This document shows positions 1 to 7,403 of a stretch of DNA of 12,919 nt, one piece after another. Source of the DNA: Flavobacteriales bacterium. GTDB lineage: Bacteria; Bacteroidota; Bacteroidia; Flavobacteriales; Weeksellaceae. The notes under the pieces are model-generated. The model saw only the letters and a list, made by a program, of their open reading frames with translations, did not search any database and was not told the origin of the DNA. The position numbers and the translations under genes were made by a program. The stretch spans positions 1 to 12,919 of the forward strand of contig CAAGLV010000133.1 in assembly GCA_900770875.1 (NCBI GenBank). The letters are read 5' to 3'. Position 1 is the stretch's first letter, and each line of letters opens with the position of its first letter.

Positions 1-191
1 ATAATTTCTAATCCAGATGCAAAAGGCATCATAATATCAGTTATAATTAAATCAAAAGTCGAGCTTTTAATATTCTCAATTGCTTCTTTTCCATTTCGCG
101 TTAAAACAACTTCATATCCATCTTTAGTTAATTTGTGCTCTAAAGTTTTTAAAATTAACTCGTCATCTTCTGCTAATAAAATCTGTTTCAT
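1..191 (-). CDS. Response regulator receiver domain (partial, 3' end beyond the window)
   Basis: Only the first 63 codons are inside the window. The protein starts MKQILLAEDDELILKTLEHK and has the layout of a CheY-like receiver domain: the acidic pair E8/D9/D10 at the end of strand 1, and the phospho-acceptor Asp at D52 in LIITDIMMP. It takes a phosphoryl group from a histidine kinase or HPt domain. The ATG (189-191) lies one base after the TAG of the upstream hybrid kinase (TAG-A-ATG), so the two genes are almost certainly co-transcribed and translationally coupled. The natural donor is therefore the HPt domain of that kinase. The rest of the receiver and any output domain (DNA binding, enzymatic, or none) lie to the left of position 1, so its effect on the cell cannot be told from this window. 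Confidence 0.9.
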   Translation of the reverse strand, partial: MKQILLAEDDELILKTLEHKLTKDGYEVVLTRNGKEAIENIKSSTFDLIITDIMMPFASGLEI

Positions 192-192
192 T

Positions 193-3100
193 CTAGACGG
201 TATCTTTTTTTAAATGTATTATAATTTGATTAATCTCATTAATTGTTTTAATTATGATTTCATCTTTAATTAATTTTTTTAAATCTGTTTCATGTTCAAT
301 ATTTTTAGCGAAATCAATTAATTTTAAAAGCCCTGCTGTTGAAGCTGTTCCTTTTAATTTATGACCTAATTGATTTAGAGCTTTGATATCTTCTGGATTT
401 TTAAAATCTTCTAATAATTTTTTTGACTTTTCTAATTCAGAGATAACAATTTCTATAAATGTTTTTTTGAAGATTTCATCACCATCTGTATATTGCTCAA
501 TAACTTTGGTGTCTATGTGGTCTTCTATGGTATAATTTGTGTCGGATTCGTTATGGTGTAATGAATTGATTGGTAGCCACGTATTAAGAATAGCAAGAAT
601 GTCATTTTCTCGAAGTGGTTTCGTGATAAAATCATTCATTCCAGCTTCAATACATTTTTCTTTTTCACCTTTTATATTTGCGGCTGTAACAGCAATAATA
701 GGTGTATTTGCATATTCTTCTTTTAACCTAATCTCTTTTGTTGCGTCAATCCCGTCAATAATAGGCATTTGGATGTCCATTAAGATTAAATCAATTTTAT
801 AATCAGAACACGCTTTAATCGCTTCTACACCATTTTTAGCTTCGATTAATTTGGCTTGAGGTAAAAGGTTTTCTAAGATTCGGATATTTAAAATCATATT
901 CACAGGATTGTCATCTGCAATTAATATGGTTACTCTTGAATCTATAATTTGTTTTTTTTCTATTAAAGTTTCATTAAGCTTTAACTCAGGTGATTGGTCA
1001 AGGTGTATACAATCATGCAGTGTTTGAAGTAAATCCGAAGGTTTAATAGGTTTTAATAATTCATATTTTACGCCCAATTCAGCTGTTCTTTTGTAAAATT
1101 GTGCATTTTCCGAAGAGCTATGGGTAAGTACAATAGGAATATTAATATTTTCAGTTTTGAAGAAACTATTAATCTTCTCAATGGTTTCTAAACCATTAAT
1201 TACAGGCATTTGATAATCGATGATGATGACATCAAATAATTCGCCTTTTAGTATTAATTGTAAGGCTTCTAATCCATTGTAAGCACAGATTGGTTCTATA
1301 TCATGTTTTCTTACAATATGAGAAACAAGATTTAAGAACGATTGATTATCATCAACAATTAAAACTTTATTGATTTTTTCAAGATTGATGTTATTGTTAA
1401 GATGTTCGTATTCGCAAGGTACATCAAGGTCAAAATAAAATGTTGAACCTTCGCCAACTTTACTAACAAGATCCAAATTACTATCAAAGAAATTTAAAAT
1501 TTTATTCGAAATGGTTAATCCTAAGCCAGTTCCACCAAATCGCTTATTAATTGTACTATCTTCTTGTGTAAAAGCTTCAAAAATTTCATTTTGTTTTTCA
1601 TGCTGAATACCTATTCCTGTATCTCGTACTGAAAATCGTAGTTTTGCATGTTGATTAGAGTTTTGGTCTAATTTTTCAATCTTAATTTCTATTTCACCTT
1701 TTTCGGTAAATTTAATGGCATTACCTAAAAGATTAATTAAAACTTGTTTTAAACGTGCATCGTCAATCCAAATGTAATCAGGTAATTCATAATCTAAATC
1801 TAGAAGTAATTCGATATTTTTTTCTTTTGTTTGATAAGCAATAACATTTGCCACTTGTTTGATAAGATCGAAAATATTAGTTTTTTCAATGTTTAGTTCT
1901 AGCTTTCCTGATTCAATTTTTGAAAAATCTAAAATATCATTAATAATTGATAGTAATGAATCTGCAGAATCATTAATATAACTTAAGTATTGTTTTTGAT
2001 TTGAATTTAATTCTGTTTTTAATAATAAGTCTGAAAATCCGATGACTCCATTTAATGGAGTTCTAATTTCATGGCTCATATTTGCTAAAAATTCAGATTT
2101 AGCTTTACTAGCTATATCTGCACGGTGTTTAGCTTTTTTTAATTCATTATTTTTATAAAATATTTCAGTGATGTTTTGAGCAAACATAATGATTCCACCA
2201 ACTTTATCTTTGCTAATATACCACGGGTGAATTTCCCATGTATAATGCAGCAGATTTTCTCCATTTTTATTGGGGAAAGTTAAATTTTGATTGGTATAGA
2301 TTTCTCCTTTTAAACAGGCTTGATGGATTTTCTTTCGGTTTTCTTGTATATCAAAGTATTTATAATACGAATTTCCAAGAATATCTTTTTTATTTAAATC
2401 AAATTCAGTACACCATTTTTCACTAACAGACATATAGGTCATGTTATGATCTAACATGGCAACAGCAGCAGGGGTGTTATTGATAAAAGTTTCAAAAATC
2501 GATTTTTGTTGAGCTAATTCTAAAGTATATTTTTTAATCTTATCGATATCTTGATAGATACCAATAATACTTACGCATTTGCCTTTTTCTATTTGAGGAA
2601 TACCTTTCGCTCTGATCCATTTCTTATTTCCTTTAGCAGTAATAATTTTTAATTCAAGATCAAATTCTTTATGATCTGTAATAGAACTCATAATTAAATT
2701 CCTTACATGTTCTTGATTTTCTTTTCCTTCAAAAAATGCAAGAGCAGTATCAAGAGTAGGGGTATAATTAGGATCCTCAATAATATCTAGGACAACATCT
2801 GTACATTTAAGGAGATCTTTATCTACATAATATTTCCAACCACCAACTTTAGCCACATCGCTTGTAAATTCTAACATTTGGCTAACCTCATTAAAATCTT
2901 TTTGTAAGGTAATAGGTTTAGTCATATCAATGGCTGTACTAATAACAATTGGATTGCCATTAATATCGTTTTCTAAGACATTACTATATAGCCAAGAGCT
3001 TCTTTCTCCATTAGCTTTAATAATGGTCATTAGACTAGAATCTCTTTTGTTTTCAATGATTCGTTTAATATAAAGATCAAAATTTCCTTTTACTTCATCA

Positions 3101-4107
3101 GGGATTAAATTCTTTATATTGTTAGATGTAATAGCTTCTTGAGGATAGCCTAAAGCTTTTGCTCCATTTTCATTAATTGCAATAATATTTCCATCTAAAT
3201 CATGTGTGGTTATTAAACCTAACGAGGAATTAAATAAACCTTTTATCTGACGTTCACTAGATTCTAGTTCCTTTCTTTTTTGTTCTTCAAGCGTAATATC
3301 TCTTCCAAATAAAAAGGTCTCAGTATTGTTAAGGGTTGATTTTGCAAACCAATCAATAAGTCTAGATTCACCTTTTTTATTACTAATAGAACATTTAAAA
3401 TGTTTATTATTATTGTTAATATCATCAAGGATCTCTTTTACTTGAAACTTATCTTTAGGGTCAATTAAATCAAAGAAATTTTCATGTAAATCTGATGAAT
3501 CTTTTTGATGATTTAATAAACGATTAAGCGAAGGATTGATTGATTTTAGATAACCGTTATTATCTAAAATTGCAATCAGATTATCTGTAGTATAAAAGAT
3601 ATCGCTATAATAATCGTTTATTTTTCTTTTTTTATGTGAGGTAATTAAATGGATAATTTGTTCAGCTAAACGTTTTAAAAGATCAATTTGTTTTTCGTTT
3701 AAGTGATTAGGACCATAATCTATTACACAAATACTACCTAAAACAAAACCATTTTCATCGATTAATGGAACTCCTGCATAGAAGTGATATGTTTTTTGCT
3801 TAACGTACTCTTGGTTTTCTAAAGGTTTGTACTCTTGTATATTATCAATGATTAGAATATCCTTTTCTATAATAGTATGCTGGCATATACTATATTTTCG
3901 ATCTAAAATACTTAGATCGATACCACATTTTCCTTTTGTAATCTGGTGTTTATCATCGATAAAATTAATTAAAGATATAGGTGTATTACAGATGATAGCA
4001 GCTGTTTCTGCAAAAACATTTAAATCAATATCTAATTCGTTTATTTCGTACTCTTTAAGCGATTTTAATCGCTTTTCCTCATTATGTGTTATAGTTTTTT
4101 TTGTCAT
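193..4107 (-). CDS. Soluble multi-sensor hybrid histidine kinase (GAF-PASx4-HisKA-HATPase-REC-REC-HPt)
   Basis: This 1304-residue protein has no signal peptide or membrane segment, so it should sense cytoplasmic signals. Domains by residue: GAF 20-155 (bacteriophytochrome-like core with SICQHTII near 73-80); PAS 168-275, 285-397, 408-525 and 535-650; HisKA with the phospho-acceptor H679 in SEFLANMSHEIRTPLNGVIG; HATPase with N box N792/N796, G1 box DTGIGI 829-834, F box near 841-850 and G2 box GGTGLGL; REC1 (D919/D920, phospho-site D964, K1019); REC2 (D1065/D1066, phospho-site D1111, T1141, K1163); and HPt 1195-1300 with H1249 in LGHKLKGTAST. All catalytic residues I looked for are present, so both kinase and relay should work. 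Known BarA-type kinases use such a chain, H to D to H, ending on a separate regulator; the next gene on the same strand supplies one. The start ATG is at 4105-4107, just after a run of six C. The ligands of GAF and the PAS domains cannot be read from sequence. Confidence 0.95.
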   Translation of the reverse strand: MTKKTITHNEEKRLKSLKEYEINELDIDLNVFAETAAIICNTPISLINFIDDKHQITKGKCGIDLSILDRKYSICQHTIIEKDILIIDNIQEYKPLENQEYVKQKTYHFYAGVPLIDENGFVLGSICVIDYGPNHLNEKQIDLLKRLAEQIIHLITSHKKRKINDYYSDIFYTTDNLIAILDNNGYLKSINPSLNRLLNHQKDSSDLHENFFDLIDPKDKFQVKEILDDINNNNKHFKCSISNKKGESRLIDWFAKSTLNNTETFLFGRDITLEEQKRKELESSERQIKGLFNSSLGLITTHDLDGNIIAINENGAKALGYPQEAITSNNIKNLIPDEVKGNFDLYIKRIIENKRDSSLMTIIKANGERSSWLYSNVLENDINGNPIVISTAIDMTKPITLQKDFNEVSQMLEFTSDVAKVGGWKYYVDKDLLKCTDVVLDIIEDPNYTPTLDTALAFFEGKENQEHVRNLIMSSITDHKEFDLELKIITAKGNKKWIRAKGIPQIEKGKCVSIIGIYQDIDKIKKYTLELAQQKSIFETFINNTPAAVAMLDHNMTYMSVSEKWCTEFDLNKKDILGNSYYKYFDIQENRKKIHQACLKGEIYTNQNLTFPNKNGENLLHYTWEIHPWYISKDKVGGIIMFAQNITEIFYKNNELKKAKHRADIASKAKSEFLANMSHEIRTPLNGVIGFSDLLLKTELNSNQKQYLSYINDSADSLLSIINDILDFSKIESGKLELNIEKTNIFDLIKQVANVIAYQTKEKNIELLLDLDYELPDYIWIDDARLKQVLINLLGNAIKFTEKGEIEIKIEKLDQNSNQHAKLRFSVRDTGIGIQHEKQNEIFEAFTQEDSTINKRFGGTGLGLTISNKILNFFDSNLDLVSKVGEGSTFYFDLDVPCEYEHLNNNINLEKINKVLIVDDNQSFLNLVSHIVRKHDIEPICAYNGLEALQLILKGELFDVIIIDYQMPVINGLETIEKINSFFKTENINIPIVLTHSSSENAQFYKRTAELGVKYELLKPIKPSDLLQTLHDCIHLDQSPELKLNETLIEKKQIIDSRVTILIADDNPVNMILNIRILENLLPQAKLIEAKNGVEAIKACSDYKIDLILMDIQMPIIDGIDATKEIRLKEEYANTPIIAVTAANIKGEKEKCIEAGMNDFITKPLRENDILAILNTWLPINSLHHNESDTNYTIEDHIDTKVIEQYTDGDEIFKKTFIEIVISELEKSKKLLEDFKNPEDIKALNQLGHKLKGTASTAGLLKLIDFAKNIEHETDLKKLIKDEIIIKTINEINQIIIHLKKDTV

Positions 4108-4161
4108 AAGGGGGGATTTAATTAATTAAAAATCAGCTGTTATTTTTATCACAATAGTAAT

Positions 4162-4176
4162 ATCGAAATTTTCGAT
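4162..4176. promoter_or_regulatory. 15-base palindrome upstream of the kinase
   Basis: ATCGAAA-T-TTTCGAT is a perfect 7-bp inverted repeat with one central base, about 55 bases upstream of the kinase ATG. Position and symmetry fit an operator for a dimeric regulator, but short AT-rich palindromes also arise by chance. No regulator can be named. Confidence 0.25.
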
Positions 4177-4225
4177 TTTGAAAAAGCATGCAATTTATTG
4201 CTATTAAAAATGATGAAGCATTAAA

Positions 4226-4249
4226 ATATTGTTAATTATATTGTTAATA
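4226..4249. repeat. 12-base tandem direct repeat (two copies) upstream of the kinase
   Basis: Two adjacent copies, ATATTGTTAATT and ATATTGTTAATA, match at 11 of 12 positions. They lie about 120 bases upstream of the kinase ATG. A 12-base period puts the copies near one helical turn apart, so they could be a direct-repeat binding site; AT-rich slippage is the simple alternative. Confidence 0.4.
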
Positions 4250-4286
4250 AGAATTGTATTTTTTGATGGTTTAAATGTTTAATGCG

Positions 4287-4309
4287 CTTATTTATTCATA
4301 ATAAATAAG
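4287..4309. repeat. AT-rich perfect inverted repeat (10-bp arms, 3-base loop)
   Basis: CTTATTTATT-CAT-AATAAATAAG is a perfect palindrome in the leader region of the kinase. No T-run follows on either strand, so it does not look like an intrinsic terminator. Function is unknown and chance is possible in such AT-rich DNA. Confidence 0.3.
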
Positions 4310-4410
4310 ATACGGTGGTTTTTTGAATTTATGGTGAATTAAGACAGCTTATAAATTAAGATGTTTTATTTATAAGGTAAGTGAATGATTCCTTAAAATG
4401 ATCATCATTT

Positions 4411-4539
4411 TTATAAAATGGTGACAAAATTGTAAGCGCATGGATGGTATAGCTCTCCATCAGAATCAGGTTGATTAACAATGGCTATACTTAAAATAGG
4501 AAATTCTAAATGGTCTTTTTCTAGGTTTTTGTGCTCCAA
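4411..4539 (-). pseudogene. Possible C-terminal coding remnant, family not recognised
   Basis: On the minus strand an open frame of 42 codons begins after a stop (first possible start is a TTG at 4537-4539) and ends with TAA at 4411-4413. Its translation includes FPILSIAIVNQPDSDGELYH followed by PCAYNFVTIL. That is much less biased toward Lys/Asn/Ile/Phe than AT-rich noise would be, and looks like the end of a real protein. Just upstream on the same strand (about 4556-4650) another frame reads LKDKIGNLIFCERNGKT before a TAG, so a frameshift plus a stop could have broken one older gene. No ATG start and no clear promoter are visible. I do not recognise the family, and a chance open frame is still possible. 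Confidence 0.3.
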
Positions 4540-4895
4540 TTAATTTTAACCTATGTTTTTCCATTTCTTTCACAAAATATAAGATTACCGATTTTATCTT
4601 TTAGATTAAAAAAATTGTTTGACTTTGCTATAATACAAATTAAATTTAATCATTATATTTTTGTGCTATATAATGATTTAAGTATTGATTATAAGTGTGT
4701 TAATTTGATAAATATTCTCGTGTATTTATCATAACTAATTAAGATACACATCTTATTTACGCTTATTCAATACCGCCTGAATAAGGGATTAATACCATAT
4801 TATTTCTGTATGTAAATGCTTGTATTAGGCTACTATAATGTAGTAAACAGGGGAATTGTAAGAGGTTTATTCGGTTAATATATCGTATAAAACCT

Positions 4896-4934
4896 AAAAA
4901 AGATAAAGGTTATCTATTGTTAGATAACCTTTAT
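4896..4934 (-). terminator. Intrinsic terminator of rho
   Basis: A perfect 14-bp stem (ATAAAGGTTATCTA at 4903-4916, paired with 4921-4934) has a 4-base loop and is followed on the minus strand by six T (4896-4901). It starts 17 bases after the rho stop codon. It implies that rho transcription ends here and does not run into the kinase. Confidence 0.9.
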
Positions 4935-4951
4935 ACATATACTGTAAAATT

Positions 4952-6601
4952 TTATTTATTCATTGAAATTAAAAACTCATCGTTGTTACGAGTCGTTTTA
5001 ATGCGTTGATGTAAGAAATCCATCGCTTCAACAGGATTCATATCCGCAAGCATATTACGTAATACCCACATGCGTTGTTGAGTAACATCATCTAATAATA
5101 AATCGTCTTTACGAGTAGAAGAATTAACTAAATCAATAGCAGGGAAGATACGTTTGTTTGCAATCTTACGATCTAATTGTAACTCCATATTACCAGTACC
5201 TTTAAATTCTTCGAAGATCACTTCGTCCATTTTAGATCCTGTATCGATTAATGCTGTAGCAATAATAGTTAAAGATCCACCATTTTCGATGTTTCGAGCA
5301 GCACCAAAGAAACGTTTTGGTTTGTGCAAAGCATTGGCGTCTACACCACCTGATAATACTTTACCTGAAGCTGGTGAAACTGTATTGTAAGCACGTGCTA
5401 AACGAGTAATAGAATCTAATAAGATTACAACATCGTGTCCACATTCTACCATACGTTTTGCTTTTTCTAAAACAATGTTAGCAACTTTAACGTGGCGCGA
5501 TGCTTCTTCGTCGAATGTAGAGGCAATAACTTCTCCGTTTACAGAACGTTTCATATCTGTTACCTCTTCAGGACGTTCGTCTATTAATAATACAATTAAA
5601 TAAACTTCGGGATGATTTTGTGCAATACCGTTGGCAATATCTTTTAATAAAGATGTTTTACCTGTTTTTGGTTGTGCTACAATCATCCCACGTTGTCCCT
5701 TACCGATAGGCGAAAATAAATCTAATACGCGATTTGATAAAGCTGTAGAGTTATTTAATTTAAATTTTTCGTTAGGGAAAAGTGGTGTTAAATGCTCAAA
5801 CGAAATACGATCGCGTACATAATCGGGTGTACGACCGTTAATTTCGATAATTTTAATTAAAGGGAAATATTTTTCGCCTTCTTTTGGTGGTCTAACTTCT
5901 CCAGTAATTGTATCACCAGTTTTTAAACCAAATAATCTAATTTGAGATTGCGAAACGTAAACATCATCTGGTGAAGATAAATAATTATAATCTGATGATC
6001 TTAAAAAACCGTAATTGTTATCGGGTAAAATTTCTAAAACACCTTCTGTTTTAATAATTCCGTCGAACTCGTAGTTTGCTGCGCGGTATTTATTTTTTTG
6101 TTGGTGATTATTGTGTTGAGGTTGATCAGAATTTGAATTATTGTTGCGTTGTTTATTGTTATTACGCTGATTATTCTGATTACGTGGATTATTTTTTTGA
6201 TTGTTCTGGCGTGTTTTCTTTTCTTCAGAATCAACCGTTAAATTTTCGTTGTTTTCTTTTTCTTCAGAAGCTGTTACTTCAACCGTATTTTCTGTAGTAG
6301 TATTTTCAGTTGTTGTTTGTTCTACTTCTTCTGTTTTTGCCAATTCAGTTTCTTCTGTAGCTTTCGGAAGCCTTTTTCGCTTTGGTTTCGAAACTTCATC
6401 TGTTACTAGATCTGGTTTAATTTCCTTTTCTTTTTTCGGTTTCGCTTCCTTATTTTCTTTAACCGGTGGTGTCGATTGGAAATTAGTAATAGCTTCTATT
6501 AATTCTCCTTTCTTCAACTTTTTAAAATTATCAATACCGTAGTTTTTTGCTAATTCTTGAAGTTCAGGTAGTTTTAATGATTTAATATCTTTGTCTGGCA
6601 T
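4952..6601 (-). CDS. rho: Transcription termination factor Rho
   Basis: Rho is the hexameric RNA-dependent ATPase/translocase that ends transcription of untranslated RNA. This copy is 549 residues, clearly longer than the roughly 420 of E. coli Rho. Order: Rho N-terminal helical domain (about 1-45, LPELQELAKNYGI); a low-complexity insert (about 46-175), first Lys/Glu/Pro/Thr-rich, then Asn/Gln/Arg-rich near 131-170; the cold-shock-like primary RNA-binding domain (about 178-255, VLEILPDNNYGFLRSSDYNY); and the RecA-like motor. In the motor, Walker A is AQPKTGKTS (309-317), Walker B is VVILLDSITR (D396), the Q-loop region is SGGVDANALHKPKRFFGAAR, and the R-loop lies near KMDEVIFEEFKGTGNMEL. All core motifs are intact. 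The insert is a known trait of Bacteroidota Rho. The ATG (6599-6601) gives the expected Rho N-terminus. A terminator follows at 4896-4934. The divergent DUF4293 gene shares the upstream spacer. Confidence 0.98.
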   Translation of the reverse strand: MPDKDIKSLKLPELQELAKNYGIDNFKKLKKGELIEAITNFQSTPPVKENKEAKPKKEKEIKPDLVTDEVSKPKRKRLPKATEETELAKTEEVEQTTTENTTTENTVEVTASEEKENNENLTVDSEEKKTRQNNQKNNPRNQNNQRNNNKQRNNNSNSDQPQHNNHQQKNKYRAANYEFDGIIKTEGVLEILPDNNYGFLRSSDYNYLSSPDDVYVSQSQIRLFGLKTGDTITGEVRPPKEGEKYFPLIKIIEINGRTPDYVRDRISFEHLTPLFPNEKFKLNNSTALSNRVLDLFSPIGKGQRGMIVAQPKTGKTSLLKDIANGIAQNHPEVYLIVLLIDERPEEVTDMKRSVNGEVIASTFDEEASRHVKVANIVLEKAKRMVECGHDVVILLDSITRLARAYNTVSPASGKVLSGGVDANALHKPKRFFGAARNIENGGSLTIIATALIDTGSKMDEVIFEEFKGTGNMELQLDRKIANKRIFPAIDLVNSSTRKDDLLLDDVTQQRMWVLRNMLADMNPVEAMDFLHQRIKTTRNNDEFLISMNK

Positions 6602-6733
6602 ATATCCTATATAAGTAAGGGATGAATGATTATATTTTTGAAATTTTACAAGATTTTTGATTGCTGACGAATCATAATTAACTTGTAAATGATGTGGTTA
6701 TAAAGTATTTTACAATGCAATAGTACGAAATTC

Positions 6734-6764
6734 TTGGAATAAGTAAAAAAAATATATACATTTG
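6734..6764 (+). promoter_or_regulatory. Bacteroidota-type promoter for the DUF4293 gene
   Basis: TTG at 6734-6736 and TACATTTG at 6757-6764, with a 20-base spacer, match the TTG / TAnnTTTG pattern of the primary sigma factor in Bacteroides and Flavobacterium. Transcription would begin around 6770-6772, about 10 bases before the ATG at 6782. The spacer between rho and this gene (6602-6781) is divergent; I found no equally good site for rho on the other strand. Confidence 0.65.
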
Positions 6765-6781
6765 TATACGAATTTTAAGAT

Positions 6782-7195
6782 ATGATTCAGAGAAAACAAA
6801 GTATTTACTTATTTCTAGCCGGGTTAGTCGCATTACTTTTTGCATCAAACTTAGATAAATTAGTTACAGTTGATTTAAATTTTTTATCCGATCCTTCTAA
6901 AGGAAGCATCATTTTCAGCTTAGCATTTTTCTTATCGGCAGCATTATCTTTTTTAGCCATTTTAATGTTTAAAAACAGAAAATTTCAGTTAGCGTTAGGA
7001 TGGATAAACATTATTTTGAATATTTTATTAATTGGTTCTTTCATATTTAATCTACTAAACTTACCTGGAGGAGTTAATCCTGAGAAAGGTATTTGGGCCA
7101 TCGTTCCTTTAATCTCGATTGTATTACTGTCAATTGCCAATCGTTTGATAAAAAAGGATGATGATCTTGTGAAATCTGTAGATAGATTTAGATAA
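6782..7195 (+). CDS. DUF4293 family four-helix membrane protein
   Basis: This 137-residue protein begins MIQRKQSIYLFLAGLVALLF, the typical opening of the DUF4293 family in Bacteroidota. Four hydrophobic segments are visible: residues 8-24, 41-63, 70-92 and 104-123. A charged tail follows (KKDDDLVKSVDRFR). It should sit in the inner membrane with both ends on the same side. No catalytic motif is visible and the family's function is unknown. It lies head to head with rho; from memory this neighbourhood is common in the phylum, which would hint at a housekeeping role. It has its own promoter (6734-6764) and terminator (7224-7259), so it appears monocistronic. The start is supported by the promoter just upstream. 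Confidence 0.88.
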   Translation: MIQRKQSIYLFLAGLVALLFASNLDKLVTVDLNFLSDPSKGSIIFSLAFFLSAALSFLAILMFKNRKFQLALGWINIILNILLIGSFIFNLLNLPGGVNPEKGIWAIVPLISIVLLSIANRLIKKDDDLVKSVDRFR

Positions 7196-7223
7196 GACCA
7201 ACAACTTTTATATGAGCGCAATT

Positions 7224-7259
7224 AAAAAGCAGTTTTAGATTTCTAAAACTGCTTTTTTT
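7224..7259 (+). terminator. Intrinsic terminator after the DUF4293 gene
   Basis: A perfect 15-bp stem (AAAAAGCAGTTTTAG at 7224-7238, paired with 7243-7257) has a 4-base loop and a T7 run (7253-7259). The A-run at its left foot gives T5 on the other strand, so it could work in both directions. Confidence 0.93.
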
Positions 7260-7348
7260 ATAGAGTTAAATTAGGTTTATTCGTTTTTAAACGGTTTTTG
7301 ATATTAAAAACTTAAAAAATATTTAAACTACCCTATGTTTTTTAGGGG

Positions 7349-7374
7349 TTGTTTTAAAAAATGTTTTATTTTTG
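7349..7374 (+). promoter_or_regulatory. Probable glnN promoter
   Basis: TATTTTTG at 7367-7374 matches the -7 box TAnnTTTG. The nearest TTG (7349-7351) is only 15 bases upstream, shorter than the usual 17-23. Transcription would start near 7380, downstream of the upstream in-frame ATG at 7335, which supports the 7404 start of glnN. No clear nitrogen-regulator operator was seen. Confidence 0.45.
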
Positions 7375-7403
7375 CTCGGTCAAACAATAAAACACATCAA
7401 CTA

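Larger units (their letters stand above)
4108..4951. other. Long intergenic region between kinase and rho
   Basis: About 840 bases without an intact gene, bounded by the kinase start and the rho stop, both on the minus strand. The kinase-proximal part holds a 15-base palindrome (4162-4176), a 12-base tandem repeat (4226-4249) and a 23-base AT-rich palindrome (4287-4309). The middle (about 4411-4710) holds short minus-strand reading frames that look like coding remnants. The rho-proximal part holds an 8-bp inverted repeat (4762-4769 with 4778-4785) and the rho terminator. A 67-codon plus-strand reading frame at 4531-4734 is rich in Ile/Leu/Phe/Asn, as expected from AT-rich noise. I found no tRNA, riboswitch fold or mobile element end. 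I could not place a convincing kinase promoter; the nearest candidate is TACTATTG (minus, 4152-4159), which lacks a well-spaced TTG. Confidence 0.7.

Noticed and set aside
539..802. 87-codon plus-strand frame opposite the kinase C-terminus
   Set aside because: The minus strand here encodes well-defined REC2 and HPt domains, so the plus-strand frame is a shadow.
4531..4734. 67-codon plus-strand open frame in the kinase-rho gap
   Set aside because: It is rich in Leu/Ile/Phe/Asn/Tyr as AT-rich noise is, has no family resemblance, and overlaps the more protein-like minus-strand remnants.
6090..6210. Asn-rich repeats in rho as a microsatellite or repeat array
   Set aside because: The codons vary (AAT/AAC/CAA/CGT) with no fixed DNA unit, so the repetition is at protein level.
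6718..6725. TACTATTG on the minus strand as a rho promoter -7 box
   Set aside because: It has one mismatch and no TTG at the right distance; the same octamer near the kinase (4152-4159) also lacks one.
7335..7403. Upstream in-frame ATG that would add 23 residues to glutamine synthetase
   Set aside because: The extension is not like a GSIII N-terminus, and the likely promoter box (7367-7374) lies downstream of this ATG.
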